Part shown: in pieces, positions 43,650-51,966 of the stretch | How positions within the stretch are numbered: position 1 is the stretch's first letter | Layout of the letters: the number at the start of each line of letters is the position of its first letter | DNA from: Terrimesophilobacter sp044464485 | GTDB taxonomy: Bacteria > Actinomycetota > Actinomycetes > Actinomycetales > Microbacteriaceae | Assembly: GCA_044464485.1 (NCBI GenBank) | Contig: JBIQLG010000004.1 | Span: 62,001-126,000 of the forward strand | Reading direction: 5' to 3' | Length of the DNA: 64,000 bases | Translations under genes and position numbers: made by a program | The notes under the pieces: model-generated | Databases searched by the model: none | What the model was told of the DNA's origin: nothing | Seen by the model: the letters and a program-made list of their open reading frames with translations, nothing else

Positions 43650-44664
43650 GGGAACCACCCTCCTGGACATTCGTGTGCGCTCGAGCCACATTCTGGAGTC
43701 GATCGCGGACGGCCTCCGCCAGCTCGGGTGGTGATATCACGCAGACTTCGGGGCCAAAACTTGCGAGCTCATCGGCGAAGATGTTGAGGTCCACGTAGTG
43801 GAGTCGGATGCATCCGTTCGCAGTCGTTCTGGCGCCTCTCCGCTTCGACAACCGCGTTTCAGCATCCGAGGCGGGCGTAACACTGAGTTCGGCCGTGTGT
43901 GATTCCCACACCGCCTGAAGCTCTCGAAGCCCTCGCTCCGCCTCGTCGGGCGCGACGTCGTCGTCGGACCGGCCCGCCTGTGTTATGCCGCCGACGATGC
44001 GTCTGAGCAGGAAGGTCTTGCGCTCACCGCTGCTGACTTCACGAGCAGTGCAGTGCCATCGACCCTGAAATTGAATGAGTGCCAGCGGTGTGACGGTTCT
44101 CACCCCTGCCTGAGTTTCACCCGGTTTCAGGTACTCGAAACGGACTATCGCTCGTTTATCGATTGCGTTCGACAGCGGCTCGAATGCGGCATCCCGAACC
44201 CGCACGCGGGGTGCATAGGAGAGCACCGGCTCAATTGTCTCGATACCGAGCGACTTGAGTTTCATAATGGCACGTCGCGACTCGCCGGACATCGTGCCTT
44301 CACGCCACACCATGGCGGCCAGAGTAAGCAGCGCGCTTTCTTCCGCAGAAAAAGTGACTTCCCGCGGCAGGTCATACTCTCCACGCGGGATTCGGTATCT
44401 CAGGTTTTGGTTGTTTCCCGCCTGTCCGGGAGATTCCATGGTTTCCAGTGGCACGCCAAGGTCGCGGATGTCGTCTTTATCTCGTTCGAATTGGCGCTCG
44501 AGGTTCGCGTTATCGCCGCTGGGCCTGTAACGCTGTCGATAACCCTGCACGGTCGACAAAATCTGAGTTTTCGTTAATCCGTGTTCTGTGGCCAGTAACG
44601 CGAGCACAAGGCTGAACAGCCGTTCTTCGACTGGAATGCGCTGCGGTGACCCGTGTTCGGACAC
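43642..44664 (-). CDS. pafB: WYL-domain regulator PafB
   Basis: This is the partner of PafC. The 340-residue protein has a winged helix-turn-helix (ERLFSLVLALLATEHGLTKTQIL), an acidic/basic linker with RYRIPRGEYDLPREVTFSAEE, a WYL domain and a WCX domain. In the WYL domain, VRFEYLKPGETQAGVRTVTPLALIQFQGRWHCTA keeps the basic residues thought to sense single-stranded nucleic acid. It starts one base after the FKBP gene and overlaps pafC, so the three are probably one transcription unit. In proteasome-containing actinobacteria pafB follows pafA; here pafA is missing. Confidence 0.92.
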   Translation of the reverse strand: MSEHGSPQRIPVEERLFSLVLALLATEHGLTKTQILSTVQGYRQRYRPSGDNANLERQFERDKDDIRDLGVPLETMESPGQAGNNQNLRYRIPRGEYDLPREVTFSAEESALLTLAAMVWREGTMSGESRRAIMKLKSLGIETIEPVLSYAPRVRVRDAAFEPLSNAIDKRAIVRFEYLKPGETQAGVRTVTPLALIQFQGRWHCTAREVSSGERKTFLLRRIVGGITQAGRSDDDVAPDEAERGLRELQAVWESHTAELSVTPASDAETRLSKRRGARTTANGCIRLHYVDLNIFADELASFGPEVCVISPPELAEAVRDRLQNVARAHTNVQEGGSRA

Positions 44665-44665
44665 G

Positions 44666-45610
44666 TTAGCCAGCTACTCCCAAAATGTCTACGACGTAGA
44701 TGAGCGTGGAATCTGAGGGCACTCCCGCGGAGCCCGCGGAACCATATCCGTCCTTTGGCGGCACCACGATGAGCACTTGCGAGCCGACATGCTGGCCCAC
44801 GAGTCCGTCCACAAACCCCTTGGTCACGTTGTCCGAGGCAGTGAGCGTGACAATGCTCGCCTGACCTTTCGTCCAGGTCGAATCGAAAACGCTGCTATCC
44901 GACCACAGCAGCGCCGTGTACTTGACAACCACATGGTCTCCGGCTTTGAGCTTCTTGCCGTCTGCGGCTCGCAGAACGTTAACCGTGAGTTTGGACGGAG
45001 GTGCTTCTTTCAAGACCGTGACTCCCGGGGCGCCATTGGGTGCTGTGACCACGGACGGCATCCCGGCCTGCGGGATCTGCGGCACACCGTAGGCTTTGCC
45101 GGGGAACGCTTTCATGATGTCGATGACGAACACATAGGAGTCGGAAGTCTTGGTGGGATCCTGACCTGCACCCTTCGCGGTCGTCGCGATCGCGACGCGA
45201 GATCCCACGGTCGCACACTCGAGTCCCTTCGTCACGGAAGGTGTCGGCGAATCTCCCAGAGTCACAATCACGCCCGGGCTCGAATAGTCTCCCTGCGCGA
45301 CGACGTCCCCGCTCGAGCCGTCCAGCAGCGTGTACTTGATCACGGCGACATCTCCGTCAGCGAGCGTGGGGCCACTCCCTGCGATCAATTCCGTCCGTTC
45401 CGTTTTCTTGGTGACGACCGGCGTCGGGAAGTCTACGGCGGGTTTAGTGCCGAGTGCCCCTTCTGCAGTCACTACAGACGAAGCATCACCGGAAACAGCT
45501 TGCGGAGTGCAGGTCTCGGAAAACGGTGTCGTCGCGCACGAGCTCAAGCTCGCCACGATTCCGGCAGCCAAAAGCAGCACGGGTAGAGTGCGCACGGATC
45601 CTCGATTCAT
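44666..45610 (-). CDS. FKBP-type peptidyl-prolyl isomerase lipoprotein, two domains
   Basis: This is a 314-residue secreted lipoprotein with a signal peptide ending in VASLSSCATT (lipobox LSSC). Two FKBP-like domains follow. The first (about 90-190) keeps the fold pattern (DGDVAVIKYTLLDG, PSVTKGLECATVGSRV) but lacks the usual aromatic active-site residues. The second (about 225-314) is nearer to the consensus, with AGDHVVVKYTALLW, SVFDSTW, VTKGFVDGLVGQHVGSQVLIVVPP and DGYGSAG. It should help fold exported proteins. The ATG at 45610 follows a TAGAAT -10; in-frame codons upstream are inside trmI. Confidence 0.9.
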   Translation of the reverse strand: MNRGSVRTLPVLLLAAGIVASLSSCATTPFSETCTPQAVSGDASSVVTAEGALGTKPAVDFPTPVVTKKTERTELIAGSGPTLADGDVAVIKYTLLDGSSGDVVAQGDYSSPGVIVTLGDSPTPSVTKGLECATVGSRVAIATTAKGAGQDPTKTSDSYVFVIDIMKAFPGKAYGVPQIPQAGMPSVVTAPNGAPGVTVLKEAPPSKLTVNVLRAADGKKLKAGDHVVVKYTALLWSDSSVFDSTWTKGQASIVTLTASDNVTKGFVDGLVGQHVGSQVLIVVPPKDGYGSAGSAGVPSDSTLIYVVDILGVAG

Positions 45611-45629
45611 GGTTCTGGGAACGGAGACA

Positions 45630-45635
45630 ATTCTA
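45630..45635 (-). promoter_or_regulatory. -10 element (TAGAAT) for the FKBP-pafBC unit
   Basis: TAGAAT on the minus strand, overlapping the trmI stop region, lies 19 bases before the FKBP ATG. It is a good match to the TANNNT -10 and probably starts a transcript covering FKBP, pafB and pafC. Confidence 0.5.
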
Positions 45636-46640
45636 GGCCGAAGGCGTGGGAGCTTCATTCTCAACCCGTGAGCGCCTCGCTGCGGATTCGGCTTGGCGGG
45701 CTGCTTTACGGGCCCGCTTGTCGCTCGCCTGACGCTGTCCGAGCGCTCCGGGTGTCCAAATTTCCACATCATCGTCTGAGTACGCTGGCTTCACTTTTCG
45801 CTTGAGCTGCGGCAAAACTGCCCCCGGTGCAAGTCGTCGCGCCGCAACGAGAAACCCGGTGTGCGCAACCATGCGGTGATCGGGTCGAACTGCGAGACCT
45901 TCGACATGCCAGCCCCGAATCATGGTTTCGGACGACTCCGGTTCGGTGAAGCATCCAGTGGCGCGGATGTCTTCCGCGACGCGAGAAAGCTGGGTGGCGG
46001 TCGCGACGTAGCACACCAGTACGCCGCCCGGTGCCATTGCGCCGGTCACGGCATCGAGGCACTCCCAGGGAGCGAGCATGTCCAGCACGACCCGATCGAC
46101 GCTTGCGGGCGCGACTGCGCCATCAAGCTCATCACTCAGGTCGCCGAGCTGCACTTTCCAGTTGCCAGGCAGCATGCCCAGAAACGCCGACACATTCGCG
46201 ATCGCCACGCGTGCGAATTCTTCGCGGCGCTCAAACGACAGGAGCGTGCCGGTCGGCCCAATCGCTCGCAGGAGGCTCAGCGAAAGCGCTCCGGAGCCTA
46301 CACCGGCTTCGACGACTACCGCTCCCGGGAAAATGTCTCCCATGAGCAGGATTTGCGCGGCATCCTTTGGATAGACGATCGCCGCTCCGCGGGGCATCGA
46401 CATGACGAAGTCGCTGAGGAGCGGGCGCAGTGCAAGGTATTCGTCACCCACCGAGTTGAGTACCACGCAGCCGTCCGGAGAACCGATGAGCGTATCGTGG
46501 CGCAGAATTCCTCTGTGCGTGTGGAACTCTCCCCCAATCTCCAGCGTGATCGTGTTGAGCCGGCCGCGCGGGCCCGTGAGCTGCACGCGTTCCCCCGCCC
46601 TAAACGGTCCGCGCGGGACACGACCTGTTGCAGTGGTCAC
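45633..46640 (-). CDS. trmI: tRNA (adenine-58-N1)-methyltransferase
   Basis: TrmI methylates A58 in the T-loop of tRNAs. The 335-residue protein has a small N-terminal beta domain (about 1-70). A class I SAM-dependent fold follows with VVEAGVGSGALSLSLLRAIG (SAM loop), FERREEFA and DRVVLDMLAPWECLDAV. The C-terminal tail (about 285-335) is unusually basic and Ala/Arg-rich. The GTG start overlaps the HAD gene stop (GTGA). In mycobacteria trmI (Rv2118c) sits next to the proteasome ATPase mpa; here the next gene is the FKBP lipoprotein. Confidence 0.94.
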   Translation of the reverse strand: MTTATGRVPRGPFRAGERVQLTGPRGRLNTITLEIGGEFHTHRGILRHDTLIGSPDGCVVLNSVGDEYLALRPLLSDFVMSMPRGAAIVYPKDAAQILLMGDIFPGAVVVEAGVGSGALSLSLLRAIGPTGTLLSFERREEFARVAIANVSAFLGMLPGNWKVQLGDLSDELDGAVAPASVDRVVLDMLAPWECLDAVTGAMAPGGVLVCYVATATQLSRVAEDIRATGCFTEPESSETMIRGWHVEGLAVRPDHRMVAHTGFLVAARRLAPGAVLPQLKRKVKPAYSDDDVEIWTPGALGQRQASDKRARKAARQAESAARRSRVENEAPTPSA

Positions 46641-47377
46641 GACACGTTCTCGCAGTCCTTGGCGTGGACCTTCGCCGCTGCGAGCTCGCGCACATCGCTC
46701 ACGGTCTTGCCGAGGAGTGAGGTCCACAGCGTGTAGTCCGGTGATGAGGGCAACGCGATGTGTGCAGGGACACCGATTACTGCTGCACCTGACGCTACGG
46801 CGGAGGCGAGCCCGGGGAGGGAATCCTCGATGGCAACACACTCCGTGATGTCGACGCCGAGAAGTCGCGCTGCGCGAAGGTACGGTTCGGGATGCGGTTT
46901 GGGATTCGCGACATCGCCACCCGACACGATGAGATCGACGAGCGCACTGCCGTTGCCCGTCGCAACGTGTTCGGCTAGCGGGTACATGGACATCGTGACC
47001 AACGCCAGCGGGATGCCGTCGTTTCGAAGTGCATCGATCAGTTCGAGCGCGCCCGGCTGCCAGGGGATTCGAGCACGGGACTGGGCAAGAACCCGTTCGG
47101 TCAGGTGATCGATGATCTCGGAAGTGGACATGGTCACTCCCCTGGCCTGAAGTACTTTCGCAGAGTTCTCGAGGCCCTGTCCGACGAGCGTGAGGCCGTC
47201 CTCCGGGGTCCAGTCCCCGCCGAAGTTACGCACGAGATCCGCTTCGGCCGACATCCAATACGGTTCGGTATCGACGAGCGTGCCATCCATGTCGAAGAGC
47301 ACGGCGGCGGGAAGTTTGCCTATCACGACATCCGAGTCTACGGTGGCTTGCGCGCGCGAGTCCGCGATGCGGGACAT
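46637..47377 (-). CDS. HAD-superfamily phosphatase (beta-phosphoglucomutase-like)
   Basis: This is a 246-residue HAD hydrolase with the motif I nucleophile in AVLFDMDGTLVDTEPYW. The helical cap spans about 40-100. Motif II is LVTMSMYP, and motifs III/IV are KPHPEPYLRAARLLG and AIEDSLPGLASAVASG. It may dephosphorylate a sugar phosphate or similar metabolite, and the substrate is unknown. I chose the ATG at 47377 (AAGGA close upstream). An in-frame start at 47416 would overlap the divergent PAC2 gene. It overlaps trmI by four bases. Confidence 0.9.
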   Translation of the reverse strand: MSRIADSRAQATVDSDVVIGKLPAAVLFDMDGTLVDTEPYWMSAEADLVRNFGGDWTPEDGLTLVGQGLENSAKVLQARGVTMSTSEIIDHLTERVLAQSRARIPWQPGALELIDALRNDGIPLALVTMSMYPLAEHVATGNGSALVDLIVSGGDVANPKPHPEPYLRAARLLGVDITECVAIEDSLPGLASAVASGAAVIGVPAHIALPSSPDYTLWTSLLGKTVSDVRELAAAKVHAKDCENVS

Positions 47378-47400
47378 ATCCTTGAGCGAGGAGGTGAACA

Positions 47401-48294
47401 GTGTCGGAAGAATCAACCGGTTTGACGGGTCGAGTGCTCATTGTCGCCTTCGAAGGTTGGAATGACGCCGGCGAAGCAGCATCCGGTGCAGTGAAAGCAC
47501 TCCGCGAAGCATTCGGTGCGCAACCGATTGCGGAAGTAGATGCTGAAGGCTACTTCGACTACCAGTTCAATCGGCCTGTCACCACCATGGGTGAGGACGG
47601 TAAACGGAAACTGGTGTGGCCGACAGTGGCAATGTATGGTCCGAACAACTCGGCCGCCTCGCCGCCTGCGACAGCGGACGGTGTTCAGGCGCTGTACCTG
47701 CTACTCGGAACAGAACCGGCTCGCAGTTGGAAGAGCTTCACCGCGGAAATTATGGACATCATCCGCGAATGCCAGATCGATGTGATCGTAATGCTCGGCG
47801 CCATGCTCGCGGATGTTCCGCACACGCGGCCCATCTCCGTATTCGTCAGCAGCGAGAATGAGGGCCTGCGCGCGAAGTTCGATGTCGAGCGGAGCACCTA
47901 TGAAGGGCCGGTAGGAATTCTGTCCGTCATTTCTTCAGCCGCGGAGGAAATCGGAATCCCCACAATGTCGATCTGGGCATCCGTTCCCCATTACGTTCAC
48001 AATGCCCCCTCCCCCAAGGCGACCCTGGCCATGATCGAAAAGATCGAAGAACTCGTGGGGGTCGTTGTCCCTCGCGGCGATCTCGAGGATGAGTCGACGG
48101 CGTGGGAAGACGGCATCAACGCTCTCGCCGAAGACGACGAAGACATGGCCACATACATCGCGCAGCTGGAACGAGCGCGCGACACTGTCGACTCGCCGGA
48201 AGCCAGCGGCGACGCGATCGCGGAAGAGTTTGAGCGCTACCTGCGAAAGCGGGACGGCAAAGCCGACGGCCGGGATCGCCCGCAGGGTCAATAA
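47401..48294 (+). CDS. PAC2 family protein
   Basis: This is a 297-residue protein of the PAC2 (proteasome assembly chaperone 2-like) family, common next to trmI in actinobacteria (Rv2119 in M. tuberculosis). Motifs are VLIVAFEGWNDAGEAASGAV, TAEIMDIIRECQIDVIVMLGAMLADVPHTRP and SIWASVPHYV. The C-terminal 70 residues form an acidic helical region. The molecular role is not established. GAGGAGG six bases before the GTG is a strong ribosome binding site. It is the only plus-strand gene between 36.9 and 51.8 kb and is divergent from the HAD gene with 23 bases between the starts. Confidence 0.9.
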   Translation: MSEESTGLTGRVLIVAFEGWNDAGEAASGAVKALREAFGAQPIAEVDAEGYFDYQFNRPVTTMGEDGKRKLVWPTVAMYGPNNSAASPPATADGVQALYLLLGTEPARSWKSFTAEIMDIIRECQIDVIVMLGAMLADVPHTRPISVFVSSENEGLRAKFDVERSTYEGPVGILSVISSAAEEIGIPTMSIWASVPHYVHNAPSPKATLAMIEKIEELVGVVVPRGDLEDESTAWEDGINALAEDDEDMATYIAQLERARDTVDSPEASGDAIAEEFERYLRKRDGKADGRDRPQGQ

Positions 48295-48332
48295 CGCTCG
48301 TCCGGGAACGGAAGGCGCATCGCTCTCGCGGG

Positions 48333-49574
48333 CTAAAGTGTGCCGCGGAGATCGATCCCGAGCAACGCCTGGATCGCGTCGAGATCATCTAAAGTTGGTG
48401 CGCGGCCGGCATCGATGGCAGCATCGACCGCGTTCACAGCCTTGGGAGTGTCGAGGTCGCGGGCGAGGCTTGCGCGAATTTCGTCGAGCAGCGTCGATTG
48501 TTCCGAGTCCGCAATTTCCGCCCACGCGCGCCACCGAGCCAATCGGTGTTGCGCGGCAGCAAGTTCCGCATCATTCCACTCCCAATCGCTGCGGTAATGA
48601 TGTGTGAGCAGAGCGAGTCGAACTGCTCGCGGATCGGCGCCGTCGGCAACCAGTCGTGACACGAACGCCAGATTTCCTTTCGACTTGCTCATCTTCTCCC
48701 CATCGAGCGCGACCATCCCGGTGTGGGTGTAGACGCGAGACCACGTCGTGCCGTGCAGGGCCGCCGAGTGTGCGGCGCTCATCTCATGGTGCGGAAATAT
48801 GAGGTCAGAGCCTCCGCCGTTGACGGCGATGGGCGACGAAAGATACTGTGCGCCGATGACGGAGCACTCGATGTGCCATCCCGGTCGACCCCGACCGATG
48901 GGTGATTCCCACGCGGGTTCGCCGTCACGCTCCGAGCGCCACAGCAACGGGTCGAGCGGATCCCGTTTTCCTTCGCGGTCGGGGTCTCCGCCTCGTTCGG
49001 CAGACAGCTGCATCATTGTTGCGCGATCCAGCCGACTCTCCTGACCAAGATGCCACGGGCCGCGCTGCTCAGCGACGCCGATATCGAAATACAGGTCAGG
49101 GGCGGCATCCGGGTTGGGAACCCAGTAGGCGTAACCGTCGTCCAGAAGTTTGCTGCAGGCTTCGCCGATTTCCCGCACCGATTCAACGACTCCGATGTAG
49201 TGGTCGGGTGGGATGACCGCGAGAGCCGTCATGTCGTCACGAAACAAGTCGATTTGCGTCTCCGCAAGCTCGCGCCAGTCCACTCCGGTGGCTTTCGCGC
49301 GTTCAAGGAGTGGATCGTCGACGTCGGTGACGTTCTGCACGTACTTCACGGTGAGACCGGCGTCCCGAAGAACCCGGTTGAGCGTGTCGTATGCGAGGTA
49401 TGTTGCGGCATGACCGAGATGTGTTGCGTCGTACGGGGTAATCCCGCACACGTACATTTGAGCGACTGACTGGATGTCCAGTTCAACGAGGCCGCCGTGC
49501 GGGGTGCTGTAAATGTGCGGGATCGAGCCGCATCCGGGCAGCGTCGGAACAGTGGGCGAGGTCCAGGATCTCAC
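48333..49574 (-). CDS. mshC: L-cysteine:1D-myo-inositol 2-amino-2-deoxy-alpha-D-glucopyranoside ligase
   Basis: MshC joins cysteine to GlcN-Ins with ATP, the committed step of mycothiol synthesis. The 413-residue protein is a shortened cysteinyl-tRNA-synthetase homologue. It has the HIGH-like motif THLGHA (51-56) preceded by Cys43 (zinc ligand), GRGRPGWHIECSVIGAQYL, FPHHEMSAAH and the KMSKSKGN loop (DGEKMSKSKGN). It lacks the C-terminal tRNA-binding extension of CysS. This shorter length and the N-terminal HIYSTPHG segment separate it from CysS. The GTG start overlaps the uppP stop (GTGA). Confidence 0.94.
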   Translation of the reverse strand: MRSWTSPTVPTLPGCGSIPHIYSTPHGGLVELDIQSVAQMYVCGITPYDATHLGHAATYLAYDTLNRVLRDAGLTVKYVQNVTDVDDPLLERAKATGVDWRELAETQIDLFRDDMTALAVIPPDHYIGVVESVREIGEACSKLLDDGYAYWVPNPDAAPDLYFDIGVAEQRGPWHLGQESRLDRATMMQLSAERGGDPDREGKRDPLDPLLWRSERDGEPAWESPIGRGRPGWHIECSVIGAQYLSSPIAVNGGGSDLIFPHHEMSAAHSAALHGTTWSRVYTHTGMVALDGEKMSKSKGNLAFVSRLVADGADPRAVRLALLTHHYRSDWEWNDAELAAAQHRLARWRAWAEIADSEQSTLLDEIRASLARDLDTPKAVNAVDAAIDAGRAPTLDDLDAIQALLGIDLRGTL

Positions 49575-50425
49575 GGAAGCAGCACACCGGTAGACAGTAA
49601 GACAATGAGCGCGCCGCCCAGCAACATACGATAAATCACAAACGGCATAAACGATCGTTTGGAAATGTAGCTCATGAAGAACGCGATGACGACGAGGCCG
49701 ACGACGAACGCGACGAGCGTTGCCGCAGCGGTCTCCCATCCGTTGAAAATCTCGGGTGTGCATCCGGCGGAGGCGCGAAGGCACGGTTCCTTGATGGTTT
49801 TGTACAACTGGTAGAAACCGCTCCCGAAGACCGCGGGAATCGCGAGCAGAAACGAATAGCGTGCGGCGGCGCGACGTTCGTACCCCATGAAGAGCCCGGC
49901 GGTGATCGTTCCGCCGGAGCGCGACACGCCGGGGATGAGGGCGGCAGCCTGTGCGAGGCCGTAGATGAGCGCGTGCGGCCACGTCAGTTGCTTGAGCCTC
50001 AGTTCCTTTCGGCCAACCCTGTCGGCCACCCCCAGCAGTATTCCGAAGGTGATGAGCGTGAACGCGACGATCCACAGCGACCGCAGGCTCGTCTCGATCT
50101 GGTTCTGAAATACGAGGCCAAGAAGCACGATGGGAATGCTGCCGAGGATGATGAACCAGCCCATTCGCGCATGGGGATCGCTTCGTGGGACCTTACCGAA
50201 AAGCGACCGGAACCACGCGCCGATAATGCGCGTGATGTCGGGCCAGAAGTAAACGAGCACGGCCGTTTCGGTACCCAACTGCGTAATTGCGGTAAAGGCC
50301 GCGCCCGGGTCCGCGCCGCTACCGAGGAACTCCCCCGCGATGCGCAAGTGCGCGCTCGAGGAGATGGGGAGAAATTCGGTGAGCCCTTGAACGAGCCCGA
50401 GGATGAGCGCCTCGATCAGTCCCAC
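49571..50425 (-). CDS. uppP: Undecaprenyl-diphosphate phosphatase
   Basis: UppP (BacA) dephosphorylates undecaprenyl pyrophosphate so that the lipid carrier can be reused in peptidoglycan synthesis. The protein has 284 residues and eight hydrophobic segments. Its two signature motifs are EFLPISSSAHL near the N terminus and IPGVSRSGGTITAGLFMG in the middle; these hold the catalytic Glu/Ser/Arg residues. It overlaps mshC by four bases and starts 14 bases after the M20 peptidase. It complements the mraY/murG lipid cycle at the start of the window. Confidence 0.96.
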   Translation of the reverse strand: MGLIEALILGLVQGLTEFLPISSSAHLRIAGEFLGSGADPGAAFTAITQLGTETAVLVYFWPDITRIIGAWFRSLFGKVPRSDPHARMGWFIILGSIPIVLLGLVFQNQIETSLRSLWIVAFTLITFGILLGVADRVGRKELRLKQLTWPHALIYGLAQAAALIPGVSRSGGTITAGLFMGYERRAAARYSFLLAIPAVFGSGFYQLYKTIKEPCLRASAGCTPEIFNGWETAAATLVAFVVGLVVIAFFMSYISKRSFMPFVIYRMLLGGALIVLLSTGVLLP

Positions 50426-50439
50426 GTGCGTGCTTCTTC

Positions 50440-51789
50440 CTAGTAGTTCAGGAGCAGGTCGGTGAGTACCCGCCTGCCAAAGACTAATGCGTCAAGCGGC
50501 ACCCGTTCGTCAACGCCGTGAAACATGGCCGGGAAATTGAGGTCGGCGGGGAGCTTGAGCGGCGCGAAGCCGTATCCGGTGATACCAAGTTGGCTGAGCG
50601 ATTTGTTGTCGGTTCCACCCGAGAGCAGGTACGGCAATACTTCTGCCTCCGGGTCGTGGACGAGGAGCGTGCGCCGCATGGCGTCGATGAGGGGGCCGTC
50701 GAAGGTTGTCTCCAGTCCGATGTCGCGGTGGATGGTGACGACCTCGATGTCGGGGCCGACGAGGTCCGCGATCTGTGCGAGTACGGCATCCTCTTCGCCC
50801 GGCAGTGTGCGGACGTCGATGCGCGCTTCCGCGATGTCGGGGATGACGTTGTGTTTGTATCCCGCTGCGAGCTGGGTGGGGTTGCTCGTGGTGCGCAGTG
50901 TTGCGCGGATGAAGCCCGCCGCGGTACCGGTGGCGATGGCCATTTCATCCGGCCCGACCTTGTGCGGGTTCTTGCCGAGGATGCGCGCAATCTCGCCGAG
51001 GAGTTCGGTCGTGGTGTCGGTGAGCGTGATGGGCCACTCGTGGGTTCCAACCTTGGCGACGGCCGCGGCAAGTTTGGTGACGGCGTTGTCGTCGATGTAG
51101 CGGGAGCCGTGGGCGGCGACGCCGTGTGCAATGAGTTTGATCCAGACGAGCGATTTTTCCCCGGTCTGGATGAGGTAGGCGCGTTGACCGGCGAGGTCGA
51201 CGGAATAGCCGCCGACCTCGCTGATCGCTTCGGTGGCGCCGGCGAACAGTTCCGGATGGTTTTCGACCATGTGTTGCGCGCCGTACACTCCCCCGGCTTC
51301 TTCGTCGGCGAAAAAGGCGATGATGAGGTCGCGTGCGGGTTGTTTGCCGGCTCCCAGGATGTCTTGGAGCGCGGTGACGATCATGGCGTCCATGTTTTTC
51401 ATATCGACGGCGCCGCGGCCCCACAACATACCGTCTTTGATGACGCCCGCGAAGGGGTCGACGCTCCAGTTTTCGGGGGGTGCGGGGACGACATCCGTGT
51501 GGCCGTGCACGACGAGTGCGGGTTTGGTGGTGTCTGCGCCTTCGACGCGCGCGACGACGCTCACGCGGCCCTTCGCGCTCTCGAACATTTGGGAGTCGAG
51601 GCCGAGGGCGGTGAGTTTTGCGGAAAGGTATTCGGCTGCCGAGGCTTCGCCTTTCGACTTGCCGTCACCGAAGTTGGTGGTGTCCATGCGGATGAGATCG
51701 CGCGCGATGATGGCGGTCTCGTCGAGGTCTGGTTCCGGGTTCGCGTCGGTGGTGTCGTCGGGGGCGCCCTTGCCCTGATCGTCGGTCAT
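50440..51789 (-). CDS. M20/M25/M40 family metallo-hydrolase
   Basis: This is a 449-residue zinc peptidase/deacylase of the ArgE/DapE group with metal-binding segments VVHGHTDVVPAPPENW, GRGAVDMKN, FADEEAGGVYGAQH (catalytic Glu) and SGGTDNKS-LSQ near the C terminus. The dimerisation domain (about 200-315) contains the conserved HGVAAHGS. The first 25 residues are acidic and disordered. The corresponding M. tuberculosis gene Rv2141c is annotated as DapE2-like, but the true substrate is unknown. It is first in the block leading to uppP and mshC. An inverted repeat, CAACGG-TAC-CCGTTG, lies five bases before its ATG. Confidence 0.93.
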   Translation of the reverse strand: MTDDQGKGAPDDTTDANPEPDLDETAIIARDLIRMDTTNFGDGKSKGEASAAEYLSAKLTALGLDSQMFESAKGRVSVVARVEGADTTKPALVVHGHTDVVPAPPENWSVDPFAGVIKDGMLWGRGAVDMKNMDAMIVTALQDILGAGKQPARDLIIAFFADEEAGGVYGAQHMVENHPELFAGATEAISEVGGYSVDLAGQRAYLIQTGEKSLVWIKLIAHGVAAHGSRYIDDNAVTKLAAAVAKVGTHEWPITLTDTTTELLGEIARILGKNPHKVGPDEMAIATGTAAGFIRATLRTTSNPTQLAAGYKHNVIPDIAEARIDVRTLPGEEDAVLAQIADLVGPDIEVVTIHRDIGLETTFDGPLIDAMRRTLLVHDPEAEVLPYLLSGGTDNKSLSQLGITGYGFAPLKLPADLNFPAMFHGVDERVPLDALVFGRRVLTDLLLNY

Positions 51790-51793
51790 GTCT

Positions 51794-51808
51794 CAACGGT
51801 ACCCGTTG
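51794..51808. promoter_or_regulatory. Inverted repeat (CAACGG-TAC-CCGTTG) before the M20 gene
   Basis: This perfect six-base inverted repeat with a three-base centre (51794-51799 and 51803-51808) starts five bases upstream of the M20 ATG. It could be an operator or could form a small hairpin in the leader. It lies between the M20 start and the tRNA-Leu promoter. Confidence 0.35.
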
Positions 51809-51822
51809 CCGCTGGCAGGGGC

Positions 51823-51850
51823 TTCACGGGAGGCTGTGGCATGCTATTCT
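51823..51850 (+). promoter_or_regulatory. tRNA-Leu promoter
   Basis: TTCACG (51823-51828) and TATTCT (51845-51850) with 16 bases between them lie 31 bases before the mature 5' end of tRNA-Leu. This fits a housekeeping promoter with a short processed leader. Confidence 0.5.
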
Positions 51851-51881
51851 CGTGTGTCGGTGCAGGCTTGCATCGCATCCT

Positions 51882-51966
51882 GTCCGGATGGCGGAAATGG
51901 TAGACGCGCTAGCTTGAGGTGCTAGTGCCCGTATAGGGCGTGGGGGTTCAAGTCCCCCTTCGGACA
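51882..51966 (+). tRNA. tRNA-Leu (anticodon GAG)
   Basis: An 85-base class II tRNA. The acceptor stem GTCCGGA (51882-51888) pairs with TTCGGAC (51959-51965), with one G-U, and the discriminator is A. The anticodon stem CTAGC/GCTAG holds the loop TTGAGGT with anticodon GAG, reading CUC and CUU. A long variable arm (GTGCCCGTATAGGGCGT) and the T-arm with GTTCAAGTC are present. The 3' CCA is not encoded, so it must be added enzymatically. It marks the boundary between the conserved block and the accessory genes downstream. Confidence 0.97.

Noticed and set aside
50518..51903. A 461-codon plus-strand open frame opposite the M20 peptidase
   Set aside because: It is a mirror of the peptidase gene caused by GC-rich codon use. 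It has Gly/Asp/Val-rich low-complexity composition, has no domain, and runs through the tRNA.
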